Below are positions 1-11,499 of a stretch of 27,455 bases of DNA, in pieces; position 1 is the stretch's first letter; each line of letters begins with the position of its first letter. The notes beneath the pieces are model-generated. The model made no database searches, was not told the DNA's origin, and worked only from the letters and a program-made list of their open reading frames with translations. The position numbers were made by a program, and so were the translations under genes. This stretch comes from Caryophanales bacterium UBA782 (lineage in GTDB: Bacteria > Bacillota_I > Bacilli_A > RFN20 > CAG-826): assembly GCA_002296455.1 (NCBI GenBank), contig DBJG01000041.1, positions 1 to 27,455 on the forward strand, given 5' to 3'.

Positions 1-256
1 AAAAAAGGGTGTCGATGTAATTATTTGCCGTCACAGCGATGGACACGCCTAAAGCACTAAGAAGGAATAACCATGCGTATTTTCTCTCACAATATTCAAC
101 CGCTAAAGCAGATAGAGGCGGGATGAAGAGAATGATAAAAATCGCTGAAAGCGGAATCCAAGCGGAAAGTAGAGAAAAAACAGCGATAACGGCAACGAGT
201 ATCGCGGCAAAGGCGATATTCTGACTGGCTCCTTTTCTTTCTTTCATCGCTAACAT
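1..256 (-). CDS. Integral membrane protein, 5' part only
   Basis: The leftward reading frame from ATG at 256 stays open to the window edge, so only about 85 N-terminal residues are visible. They begin MLAMKERKGASQ and then give three hydrophobic stretches (roughly residues 13-30, 34-50 and 60-75) separated by short charged turns such as EYCERKY. An in-frame TAA lies just upstream, so the start must be 256 or the second ATG at 247. Neither has a Shine-Dalgarno; a GATAAT -10-like hexamer lies 6 nt before 256. The pattern of short helices recalls small ECF S-component or YybS/DUF2232-type membrane proteins, but there is too little sequence to name a family. It is transcribed divergently from pcrA. 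Confidence 0.6.
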   Translation of the reverse strand, partial: MLAMKERKGASQNIAFAAILVAVIAVFSLLSAWIPLSAIFIILFIPPLSALAVEYCERKYAWLFLLSALGVSIAVTANNYIDTLF

Positions 257-262
257 ACGTTA

Positions 263-268
263 ATTATC
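263..268 (-). promoter_or_regulatory. Candidate -10 box of the leftward membrane-protein gene
   Basis: GATAAT on the minus strand, five of six matches to TATAAT, preceded by TG. It ends 6 nt before the ATG at 256, which would put the transcript start at or next to the start codon. No -35 match is seen at 16-18 nt. Weak call on its own; it gains some weight from similar arrangements at other genes in this window. Confidence 0.3.
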
Positions 269-381
269 CATTTTTTTGAATGATTTCGCATTTTCTTTCA
301 TCGTCACGATAATTTTCCGCCTTTCTTTATAAAGCGTATAAAAACATTTTGCTTTCTCTATTAGAGAAAATGGCAAGAGGG

Positions 382-387
382 TATAAT
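382..387 (+). promoter_or_regulatory. Candidate pcrA -10 box (TATAAT)
   Basis: A perfect TATAAT lies 15 nt before the chosen pcrA ATG at 403. A transcript starting 7 nt downstream would carry a leader of about 9 nt, too short for a normal ribosome binding site, and none is visible. No convincing -35 hexamer is present. Confidence 0.35.
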
Positions 388-402
388 TTATGGGCAAAAA
401 TT

Positions 403-4808
<4,406 letters not shown>

Positions 4809-4820
4809 TTCCGCCCATAC

Positions 4821-4898
4821 GCGCCCGTAGCTCAGCCTGGATAGAGCAATAGTCTTCGAAACTATCGGTCAGGTGTTCGAATCACCTCGGGCGCGCCA
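4821..4898 (+). tRNA. tRNA-Arg, anticodon UCG, CCA encoded
   Basis: Complete cloverleaf. Acceptor stem GCGCCCG (4821-4827) pairs with CGGGCGC (4888-4894), with discriminator G4895 and CCA at 4896-4898. D stem GCTC/GAGC. Anticodon stem ATAGT (4849-4853) pairs with ACTAT (4861-4865) around loop CTTCGAA, so the anticodon is TCG (4856-4858), reading CGA and possibly other CGN codons. T arm AGGTG-TTCGAAT-CACCT. It starts only 12 nt after the ligA stop, with no terminator between, so it may be processed out of the pcrA-ligA transcript. Confidence 0.95.
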
Positions 4899-4959
4899 AA
4901 AAAGCACCCCTATTTCATATTTATATAACGAAAATGGTTTAAGGAAAGAACCGCTTTGT

Positions 4960-4997
4960 TTGCTTCTTATCGCAAGCAATCCATTGATGATTGGATT
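4960..4997 (+). terminator. Two overlapping hairpins after tRNA-Arg, possible terminator
   Basis: TTGCTT (4960-4965) pairs with AAGCAA (4974-4979), and AATCCA (4978-4983) pairs with TGGATT (4992-4997), followed by TTGTCGTTT. The two stems share bases 4978-4979, so they compete. The T-run is poor. It may end the tRNA transcript, but the support is weak. Confidence 0.3.
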
Positions 4998-5034
4998 TTG
5001 TCGTTTCCGCGTTCTAAATTTCTTGTATCGAACA

Positions 5035-5064
5035 TTGTCTTTTTGTGAATAACGGTTCTATCAT
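5035..5064 (+). promoter_or_regulatory. Candidate promoter for the alcohol dehydrogenase gene
   Basis: TTGTCT (5035-5040) and TATCAT (5059-5064) with an 18 nt spacer. A start near 5071 would leave a strong ribosome-binding sequence, AAAGGAG (5072-5078), at the very 5' end of the message. That site serves a short frame rather than the dehydrogenase itself. Confidence 0.35.
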
Positions 5065-5080
5065 ACAGGCGAAAGGAGAA

Positions 5081-5137
5081 TTGTTTGAAAGCCTAATCAA
5101 CAATCAAATTCTTGAACACCATGAATATTTTCCGTAA
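5081..5137 (+). other. Possible 18-codon leader peptide
   Basis: AAAGGAG (5072-5078) is followed by TTG at 5081 opening an 18-residue frame that ends in TAA at 5135-5137. TTG at 5085 opens only three codons before a stop. The 18-codon frame overlaps the first codons of the dehydrogenase in a different phase. Either ribosomes load here and re-initiate on the dehydrogenase, or the pattern is accidental. No family resemblance. Confidence 0.2.
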
Positions 5138-6341
5138 ATGTTTTTGCCGATTCTATCAAGGAGTCATGTATATTGCAGCCTCATTTTTGAACTTTCGTGA
5201 GCCGAAAGTTGTGGAGGGGAAAGGCTCCATCGATAAATTGCCTGCTTTGCTCAAAAGCGAAAAAAAGTGGCACCCACTTGTTGTTACTGACCCAGGTATC
5301 GTTTCTTTAGGTCTTCACAAAAGCCTTTTGGAAGTATTGACGAATGAAGGTATTTCGTATTCTTTTTATGATAAGGTGTGCCCAAATCCCACATTCGCGG
5401 TCATCGAAGAAGCTTTTTCCGTTTATCAACAGGAAGGCTGCGATTCTATTGTCGCACTTGGCGGAGGCTCTTCCATGGATACCGCAAAAGCGGTCGGTGT
5501 GAAAGCGGTGCACCCGAATAAGGGCCTTTCCAAATTCAAACGCGTGTTGTCCGTTGGGAAGAAAATTCCATTTCTAGTTGCGATACCAACAACCGCGGGA
5601 ACGGGGAGCGAAGCAACCGTATGCGCGGTTATTGTAAATGAGAAAACAAAAGACAAGTTTTCTATTAACGATCCGCATATTATTCCAGACGTTGCGATTC
5701 TCGATAATTCGCTTCTCGAAGGACTTCCCAAAAAGATCATTTCTTCAACGGGCATGGACACTTTGACACATGCGATTGAATCCTATATTGGCAGAGCATC
5801 GACAAGGAAAACGAAAGAATATGCGCTTCAAGCGATGAAGCTAGTAAAAGACAACCTCTACGCTTTTTATGAGGATCCGCACAATGAAGAAGCTCGTGCC
5901 CACATGCAAAAAGCTGCTTATTTAGCGGGTGTAAGCTTTACGAGAGCCTATGTAGGATATGTCCACGCCTTGGCTCACGCATTAGGTGGCTTTTATAATG
6001 TGCCGCATGGCTTTGCGAATGCTGTTTTATTGCCTCACGTTTTAAAAGCGTATGGCAAAAACGCTTACGCTCGTCTTGCGGAAGTTTCTGACGATTTGAA
6101 TTTAATCGACCCATTGAGCAGCAAAAAAGAGAAGGCAGAGGCTGTTATTGCTTGGATTAATGAAATGAATCGCAAAATGGATATCCCCGCAAAGTTCGAC
6201 CATTTAATCAAAAACGATAAGGACTTAGAGGCTTTGTCGCGCCACGCAGACAAAGAAGCCAACCCCCTTTATCCCGTTCCAAAAGAATTCAACAAAGAGG
6301 AATTAAAAGCCATTTACCGCGAAAGCGATAATCAAGATTAG
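5121..6341 (+). CDS. Iron-containing alcohol dehydrogenase
   Basis: Group III (Fe-dependent) NAD(P)-linked alcohol/aldehyde oxidoreductase. From ATG 5121 it has 406 residues. The N-terminal half is the dinucleotide-binding domain with GGGSSMDTAKAVG (114-126) and PTTAGTGSEAT. The helical metal domain has the four expected ligands: Asp213 and His217 (GMDTLTHAIESY), His282 and His296 (HALAHALGG...NVPHG). The N-terminal segment FRKCFCRFYQ ahead of FREPKVVEG resembles a clostridial subgroup of the family, which favours 5121. A later ATG at 5166 follows AAGGAG by only 2 nt and would remove that segment. Substrate unknown; fermentative alcohol formation is a reasonable guess. It has its own promoter candidate and terminator. 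Confidence 0.9.
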   Translation: MNIFRKCFCRFYQGVMYIAASFLNFREPKVVEGKGSIDKLPALLKSEKKWHPLVVTDPGIVSLGLHKSLLEVLTNEGISYSFYDKVCPNPTFAVIEEAFSVYQQEGCDSIVALGGGSSMDTAKAVGVKAVHPNKGLSKFKRVLSVGKKIPFLVAIPTTAGTGSEATVCAVIVNEKTKDKFSINDPHIIPDVAILDNSLLEGLPKKIISSTGMDTLTHAIESYIGRASTRKTKEYALQAMKLVKDNLYAFYEDPHNEEARAHMQKAAYLAGVSFTRAYVGYVHALAHALGGFYNVPHGFANAVLLPHVLKAYGKNAYARLAEVSDDLNLIDPLSSKKEKAEAVIAWINEMNRKMDIPAKFDHLIKNDKDLEALSRHADKEANPLYPVPKEFNKEELKAIYRESDNQD

Positions 6342-6360
6342 AGGAGAATATCCTCTTTTC
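6340..6360 (+). terminator. Rho-independent terminator after the alcohol dehydrogenase
   Basis: AGAGGA (6340-6345), loop GAATA, TCCTCT (6351-6356), then TTTCTTTTC. The stem begins inside the TAG stop codon of the dehydrogenase. Confidence 0.75.
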
Positions 6361-6383
6361 TTTTCTAATCGAATGAGAACTTG

Positions 6384-6392
6384 TGGTATTCT
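6384..6392 (+). promoter_or_regulatory. Candidate extended -10 promoter for gatCAB
   Basis: TGG followed by TATTCT (6387-6392), an extended -10 arrangement, 23 nt before the gatC ATG. The -35 region is poor (TCTAAT at 6364-6369, 17 nt spacer). It lies just after the upstream terminator, where an operon promoter is needed. Confidence 0.4.
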
Positions 6393-6415
6393 TTTCTAGA
6401 AAGAAAAGAGTGAGT

Positions 6416-6712
6416 ATGAAAACGATAACGATGGATGTGCTCAAAGACGCGGCGAACCGTCTTCTATTCGATCTTAGCGATGAGCAATATAAAACACTTT
6501 ATGAAGAATTCCTCACCCTCCAAAAGCAGATGGAGAAAATCGGAAAAATTCAGGGGCTTGATCACTACGAGCCGATGACTTTCCCTTTCGATTGCTCAAC
6601 TTCGTATTTGCGAGAGGATGAACCCGTAGAGCCTTTGACGCAAAAAGAGGCATTAGAAAATGCAGGAAGTGTGAAAGACAATCAAATCAAGCTTCCAAAG
6701 GTGGTGCAATGA
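6416..6712 (+). CDS. gatC: Asp/Glu-tRNA amidotransferase subunit C
   Basis: Small subunit that wraps around GatA and stabilises the GatCAB complex, which amidates misacylated Glu-tRNA(Gln) and/or Asp-tRNA(Asn). From ATG 6416 it has 98 residues, normal for GatC. An N-terminal helix region is followed by the typical GatC tail (GLDHYEPMTFPFDCST then LREDEP). The frame extends upstream to 6383, but that part is not GatC-like and includes the promoter. Two further N-terminal methionines (6416 and 6431) leave a small doubt about the start; 6416 has a purine-rich stretch, AAAGAGTGAG, in front. The stop overlaps the gatA start (ATGA). Confidence 0.9.
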   Translation: MKTITMDVLKDAANRLLFDLSDEQYKTLYEEFLTLQKQMEKIGKIQGLDHYEPMTFPFDCSTSYLREDEPVEPLTQKEALENAGSVKDNQIKLPKVVQ

Positions 6713-8181
6713 TGAATTATTTGGATTTACCTCTTGAAGGGCTTCATAACGCATTAGTCAAAAAAGAAGTCACTCCTTTAGATTTGACGAAAGAAGCGCT
6801 CAAACGCTGCCACGAAAATAGCGATAACGCATTTGAAAAGATTTGCGACGAAGAGGCTTTATCTTTCGCTTCTTCTCTTGTTGAACCAGAAATAGATAAC
6901 CCTCTTTGGGGGATTCCTTATGTTGCAAAAGACAATTTCAGCACTAAAGGAATTGAGACGAATGCATCCAGCAATATTTTAAATGGCTATATTCCTCTTT
7001 TCGATGCAACGGTGATTGAAAAACTGAAAGCGGCGAAAGCGGTCATGGTCGCCAAATCTACGCTGGATGAACTCGCAATGGGCGGGACTGGCACCACAGG
7101 GCACTTAGGCGCAACTTTTAACCCGTATGACCCATCTCACGAACGTTTGGTTGGTGGGAGTAGCTGCGGGAGCGCCGCCGCGGTTGCCGCATCGATTGTT
7201 CCTTTCGCTTTGGGCAGTGACACAGGCGATTCTGTCCGTAAACCCGCTTCTTATGCGGGACTTGTTGGCATGAAACCAACTTGGGGGAGAATTTCTCGCT
7301 TCGGTTTATTCCCTTTTGCCCCATCGCTGGATCACGTTGGCTATTTTTCTCGCGACGTTTATACAAGCGCAGTTCTTCTCGATGCCCTTGCAGGCCGCGA
7401 TGAAAGAGACTCCACTTCAAGCGAAAAAGCGGTGGAGAAATACGAATCCGACATGAATCAGCCAATCAAAGGGCTTAAGATTGCCGTTATCAAAGATATT
7501 GTCGATAGTCTGACGAACAAGGAACTCCTTCGTCATTGGAACGCTTCCCTTGAAGCACTTCGTAAAGAAGGCGCGATAGTTGAAGAAGTTCTTTTTGGGA
7601 AAGACATGTTAGAGAGCTTATACGCCACCTATTTCGTCATTTCTTGTGCGGAAGCAACGAGCAATGACGCCAATCTTGATGGTATAAAATTTGGTCCTTT
7701 CAAAGGCGGGAATACTTATCAAGAAGTCATGTACAACGCAAGAACTGCCGGATTTGGCGAGCTTATCAAGCGCCGCTTCGTCATTGGCTCTTATGCGTTA
7801 ATGAAAGAGAACCAGGAAGAACTGTTCCTCCGTGCGCAAAGAAACCGCGCCAAAATCGTGGAACGAGTGAATGAAATTCTAAAAGATTACGATTTTATTT
7901 ATACACCAGCAGCGCCGGGCATCGCTCCGAAAGCCATTGCGAGTAACGATAAATTATCTGACGAATACCTTATCGCGGATAATCATCTTTGCTTGGGGAA
8001 TTTCGCGGGTCTTCCCTCTATTACTTTACCGCTTTGTTTTATGAACGACATGCCTATAGGAATCAATTTCATGGGACGCGCGTTTGAAGAAAAGAAACTG
8101 TTTCAAATCGCCCATGCTTTTGAAGTTTTAAGCGGTTTATCGGAAGTCAGCGTTTTGAACAAAAAGGAGGGCAATTTATGA
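6709..8181 (+). CDS. gatA: Asp/Glu-tRNA amidotransferase subunit A
   Basis: Amidase-signature subunit that releases ammonia from glutamine (or asparagine) for tRNA-dependent amidation. It has 490 residues. The Ser-cisSer-Lys triad is intact: Lys74 (VAKDNF), Ser151 in the GGSSCGSAAAVAA segment and nucleophile Ser175 in SDTGDSVRKPAS. Two glycines conserved in most GatA are replaced: GGSSGGS reads GGSSCGS, and DTGGS reads DTGDS, so Asp174 sits next to the nucleophile where the oxyanion-hole glycine is expected. I recall a similar DTGDS in mycoplasmal GatA but cannot verify it here. The C-terminal half keeps the GatA pattern YTPAAPGIAPKA and the final PIGINFMGRAFEE. Coupled by ATGA overlaps to gatC and gatB. 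Confidence 0.96.
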   Translation: MMNYLDLPLEGLHNALVKKEVTPLDLTKEALKRCHENSDNAFEKICDEEALSFASSLVEPEIDNPLWGIPYVAKDNFSTKGIETNASSNILNGYIPLFDATVIEKLKAAKAVMVAKSTLDELAMGGTGTTGHLGATFNPYDPSHERLVGGSSCGSAAAVAASIVPFALGSDTGDSVRKPASYAGLVGMKPTWGRISRFGLFPFAPSLDHVGYFSRDVYTSAVLLDALAGRDERDSTSSEKAVEKYESDMNQPIKGLKIAVIKDIVDSLTNKELLRHWNASLEALRKEGAIVEEVLFGKDMLESLYATYFVISCAEATSNDANLDGIKFGPFKGGNTYQEVMYNARTAGFGELIKRRFVIGSYALMKENQEELFLRAQRNRAKIVERVNEILKDYDFIYTPAAPGIAPKAIASNDKLSDEYLIADNHLCLGNFAGLPSITLPLCFMNDMPIGINFMGRAFEEKKLFQIAHAFEVLSGLSEVSVLNKKEGNL

Positions 8182-9608
8182 ACTTCGAAGCAGTTATCGG
8201 TCTAGAAATCCATGTTCAGATGAAAACCAAATCGAAGATGTTCTCTTCTTCTCCGAATGGTTTTTCACGCGAAGCAAATAGCGAAGTCACCCCCTTCGAT
8301 ATGGCTTTTCCTGGTACAATGCCAGTCGTCAACAAAGCTGCGGTCATCAATGCCATCCGTGTGGCGAACGCGCTTCATATGAATATTGACCATACCCTCC
8401 ATTTTGACCGAAAGAATTATTTCTACAGCGATCTTCCAAAAGGATTCCAAATCACGCAGCAACGTCGCCCAATTGGATCAAACGGCTATATTGAAATCGA
8501 AGAACCAGATGGCTCAAAACGAAAAATTGGGATTGAACGAATTCATATGGAAGAAGATACCTGCAAGCAGGAGCATTTCTTGGATTACACCCTCCTTGAC
8601 TATAACCGTGCGGGAACCCCACTTGTGGAAATCGTTTCCTTGCCTGACCTCAAAAATGGTTACGAGGCTCAAAAATACGTGGAAGGGATACGCAATATCG
8701 TTGTTTATAGCGGGACGAGCGATGGAAAGATGGAGGAAGGGTCACTTCGCTGTGACACCAACGTTTCCATTCGCCCCATTGGCAGCAAAGAATTCGGCAC
8801 GAAAGTCGAAGTCAAGAACATCAATTCGTTGAAGAATGTCGCTCTTGCTATCGATTACGAAATTGAGCGCCAAAGCCGTGTTCTTTTGCGTGGCGAACAA
8901 GTGCGTCAAGAAACAAGGCGTTTCGATGAGGCAAGCGGGAAAACCATTCTCATGCGTGTGAAAACGGATGCGGTGGATTATAAATATTTCCCCGAGCCAA
9001 ACATCACGCCAATCAAATTGAGCGATTCTTTTGTGAATGATGCCATTGCGACTTGCCCAGAGCTCTATGATTCGAAGAAAGAAAGATATCTAGCCATGGG
9101 TTTAGCGAAAGATGATGTGACGATTATCTTAAGTGATCCCATGATGGCGAAATATTTCGAAGAAGGCGCTTCTAGCGTTAAAAATCCGAAGAATTTCGCC
9201 AATTTCCTCATCGTGGAAATCAATTCCTATCTCAATAAGAAAAACATTTCCATTGGGAAATTACCGTTATCGCCACTTACGCTTGCTACAATCGTCACGA
9301 TGCAGGAAAGTGGTGGCTTGTCTCATAAGCAATGCGCGGACATCCTCTTCAAGGTTTTGGATACCGGAACGAAACCGGAGGAAGCGAAGAAGGCTCTCCA
9401 CATCGAAGCTCAAGTGAGCGATGCTGGTGCGATTATGGCATTCGTGAAAGATGCTTTGGAAGCCAACCCCCAATCCATTACGGATTATAAGGCGGGCAAA
9501 GATAGAGCCTTAGGCTTCCTCGTTGGTCAAGTCATGAAGCTAAGTCATGGGAAAGTCAATCCTGCTGAAGTTTCACGTTTGCTCAAAGAAGAACTCGCAA
9601 AGAGATAA
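8178..9608 (+). CDS. gatB: Asp/Glu-tRNA amidotransferase subunit B
   Basis: Subunit that binds the misacylated tRNA, phosphorylates the carboxylate with ATP and transfers ammonia to it. It has 476 residues, full length. It opens with the family hallmark VIGLEIHVQMKTKSKMFSS, followed by the RKNYFYSDLPKGFQITQ segment, the EEDTCKQEH and DYNRAGTPLVEIVS motifs, and KVEVKNINS. The catalytic cradle ends near residue 290, followed by the helical and YqeY-like tail domains (about 300-476) that grip the tRNA elbow. A strong AAAGGAGG at 8163-8170 precedes the ATG, which overlaps the gatA stop. Confidence 0.97.
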   Translation: MNFEAVIGLEIHVQMKTKSKMFSSSPNGFSREANSEVTPFDMAFPGTMPVVNKAAVINAIRVANALHMNIDHTLHFDRKNYFYSDLPKGFQITQQRRPIGSNGYIEIEEPDGSKRKIGIERIHMEEDTCKQEHFLDYTLLDYNRAGTPLVEIVSLPDLKNGYEAQKYVEGIRNIVVYSGTSDGKMEEGSLRCDTNVSIRPIGSKEFGTKVEVKNINSLKNVALAIDYEIERQSRVLLRGEQVRQETRRFDEASGKTILMRVKTDAVDYKYFPEPNITPIKLSDSFVNDAIATCPELYDSKKERYLAMGLAKDDVTIILSDPMMAKYFEEGASSVKNPKNFANFLIVEINSYLNKKNISIGKLPLSPLTLATIVTMQESGGLSHKQCADILFKVLDTGTKPEEAKKALHIEAQVSDAGAIMAFVKDALEANPQSITDYKAGKDRALGFLVGQVMKLSHGKVNPAEVSRLLKEELAKR

Positions 9609-9611
9609 ATT

Positions 9612-10355
9612 ATGGAAAAAGAAACACAAGAATTAAAAAAATGGCTAGAGAAGGTATCTTCTTTTTCCTTGCCAGATTATAAGATGCTTCCTTCCGTCCC
9701 TTTGTACATGGAACAAGTTATTTTGTACATCAATAACGTATTGGCTCCTTTAAGCACAGGCGAGAAAAACAAATTAACCTCGTTCATGGTGAATAATTAC
9801 GTCAAAGCAGGGATGCTAAAAGCACCTGAAAAGAAAAAATACACAAATGAGCATTTAGGCTACCTCCTTGCGATTTCCTGCCTGAAGGATACTCTTTCAA
9901 TGACGGATTTATCGTTACTCATTGAAATGGACTCTCGTGTTTCAAGCGATAAAAGTGTTTTGTATCGCTTTTTTGCTTCCATGAGCAATGACGTTGTTCA
10001 AGATAAAGCGAGCGTTGTACTTTCGAAAATCGAATCTTATGAAAGAAGATATAATAAAGAGGTTACTTCTCACAATCCCGAAGCGGAAAGCAATCTTCGC
10101 GACGCGCTTGGTCTTACGGCGTTTCGCCTAGCAATTCAATCTGAGGTGAACCAAATCCTTTCCAAAGCGATACTAAAAGCTATCGCGGAAGATATGCACG
10201 GAGAGGCGATCTGGGAAGCTGTCAATAGCAGGGGTGCCCATGAGATGAAACGGGAAATGAAGATCTCCATGGCCGAATCGGAACGCATAGCAGAAGCAAA
10301 ACACAAACAAGAAACGAGAAAAACAAAAAACAAAGACAAAGGAAAGAAGAAGTAA
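9612..10355 (+). CDS. DUF1836 family protein
   Basis: 247 residues. The central part carries the DUF1836 pattern of Bacilli and clostridia: PSVPLYMEQVILYIN, then MVNNYVKAGMLKAPEKKKY, then NEHLGYLLAISCLKDTLSM. The family is largely uncharacterised. The MVNNYVK/EKKKY stretch resembles the winged-helix DNA-recognition part of MerR-type regulators, so a DNA- or RNA-binding role is plausible but unproven. The last 40 residues are very basic (KHKQETRKTKNKDKGKKK), fitting nucleic-acid contact. It starts 3 nt after gatB with no clear Shine-Dalgarno, so its expression is probably coupled to gatB. Confidence 0.8.
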   Translation: MEKETQELKKWLEKVSSFSLPDYKMLPSVPLYMEQVILYINNVLAPLSTGEKNKLTSFMVNNYVKAGMLKAPEKKKYTNEHLGYLLAISCLKDTLSMTDLSLLIEMDSRVSSDKSVLYRFFASMSNDVVQDKASVVLSKIESYERRYNKEVTSHNPEAESNLRDALGLTAFRLAIQSEVNQILSKAILKAIAEDMHGEAIWEAVNSRGAHEMKREMKISMAESERIAEAKHKQETRKTKNKDKGKKK

Positions 10356-10367
10356 AGGAGAATTCTT

Positions 10368-11387
10368 ATGAACAAAAATGTCTTAGTTACTGGTGGGCTT
10401 GGCTTCATTGGAAGTGAAACCGTGGTGGAGCTCATCCAAAACGGGTATAACCCGATTATCGCGGACAATTTATACAACGCGAAAAAATCCGTTCTCGATC
10501 GTATCGAAACCATCACCCATGTCCGTCCAAAGTTTTATGAAGTAGATGTTACCGATTACGAGGCCACAAAAAAGATCTTTACGGAAAACGAAATTAATGC
10601 GGTAATTCATTTTGCTGGTTACAAAGCAGTTGGCGAATCTGTGCAGAAACCAATCGAGTATTATCAAAACAACTTAGGAACGGCTTTAAACGTTCTTAAA
10701 ATCATGAAAGAAGTCGGCTGCCATTCCTTCATTTTCTCAAGTAGTGCGACAGTCTATGGTGTGCCAAAGCGGGTTCCACTTCTAGAAACGGATCCGATTG
10801 GCGAAGCCACGAACCCATACGGCGAAACGAAGATTATGATTGAGCGCATTTTGAAAGATACTGCGAAAGCGAATCCAGAACTCAATGTCATCTTGCTTCG
10901 TTATTTCAACCCAATCGGTGCGCATCCTTCAGGCCTACTTGGGGAAGATCCAACAGGCATTCCAAATAACCTAATGCCATATATCACACAAGTGGCGATT
11001 GGAAAGCTTCCGTATCTAAGAGTGTTCGGTAATGACTATCCAACACCTGACGGAACGGGCATTCGCGATTACATCCATGTTGTCGATCTCGCAAAAGGCC
11101 ATGTCGCGGCCCTTAAAAAGCTCGAAGAAACAAATGGGCTCCTCATTTATAACCTCGGAACAGGGAAGGGCACGAGCGTTCTTGAACTTGTTCACGCGTT
11201 TGAAAAAGCGAACGGAATTAAGATTCCTTACGAAGTGCTTCCGCGTCGTGCGGGTGATGTTACCGAAAACTACGCTTCTTGCGACAAAGCAGAAAAAGAA
11301 CTTCATTGGAAGGCGACTCTTACCATCGTTGACGCATGCCGCGATGCTTATAACTTCCAAAAGAAGAATCCGAACGGCATTCAATAA
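10368..11387 (+). CDS. galE: UDP-glucose 4-epimerase
   Basis: Interconverts UDP-glucose and UDP-galactose for galactose use and surface glycans. It has 339 residues, the normal length for this short-chain dehydrogenase family. NAD-binding TGGLGFIGSE (8-17), the serine segment FSSSATVYG (124-126 include the catalytic Ser), and Tyr151/Lys155 in PYGETK. The GalE-specific LRYFNPIGAHPSG and DYIHVVDLAKGH segments are present. AAAGGAG precedes the ATG at 10368. Last gene of the gat run, closed by a terminator. Confidence 0.96.
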   Translation: MNKNVLVTGGLGFIGSETVVELIQNGYNPIIADNLYNAKKSVLDRIETITHVRPKFYEVDVTDYEATKKIFTENEINAVIHFAGYKAVGESVQKPIEYYQNNLGTALNVLKIMKEVGCHSFIFSSSATVYGVPKRVPLLETDPIGEATNPYGETKIMIERILKDTAKANPELNVILLRYFNPIGAHPSGLLGEDPTGIPNNLMPYITQVAIGKLPYLRVFGNDYPTPDGTGIRDYIHVVDLAKGHVAALKKLEETNGLLIYNLGTGKGTSVLELVHAFEKANGIKIPYEVLPRRAGDVTENYASCDKAEKELHWKATLTIVDACRDAYNFQKKNPNGIQ

Positions 11388-11402
11388 AACATGAATAGAA
11401 AT

Positions 11403-11424
11403 AGGCCATTTAATATGGCCTTTT
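11403..11424 (+). terminator. Rho-independent terminator after galE
   Basis: AGGCCAT (11403-11409), loop TTAAT, ATGGCCT (11415-11421), then TTTC. A seven-pair stem 16 nt after the galE stop. Confidence 0.85.
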
Positions 11425-11447
11425 CTTACACCTCTATGCCTATAACG

Positions 11448-11476
11448 TGGACGAATTTTACGTTTTGACGTATGAT
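11448..11476 (+). promoter_or_regulatory. Candidate promoter for the alpha/beta hydrolase
   Basis: TGGACG (11448-11453, four of six to TTGACA), 17 nt spacer, TATGAT (11471-11476, five of six). It lies between the galE terminator and the hydrolase ATG at 11500, which has GAGG at 11487-11490. Confidence 0.45.
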
Positions 11477-11499
11477 TAGGAAAGTAGAGGAATAATAAT

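Noticed and set aside
39..224. 61-codon rightward frame at the window start
   Set aside because: It is opposite the clear membrane-protein frame on the minus strand, whose translation is far more protein-like.
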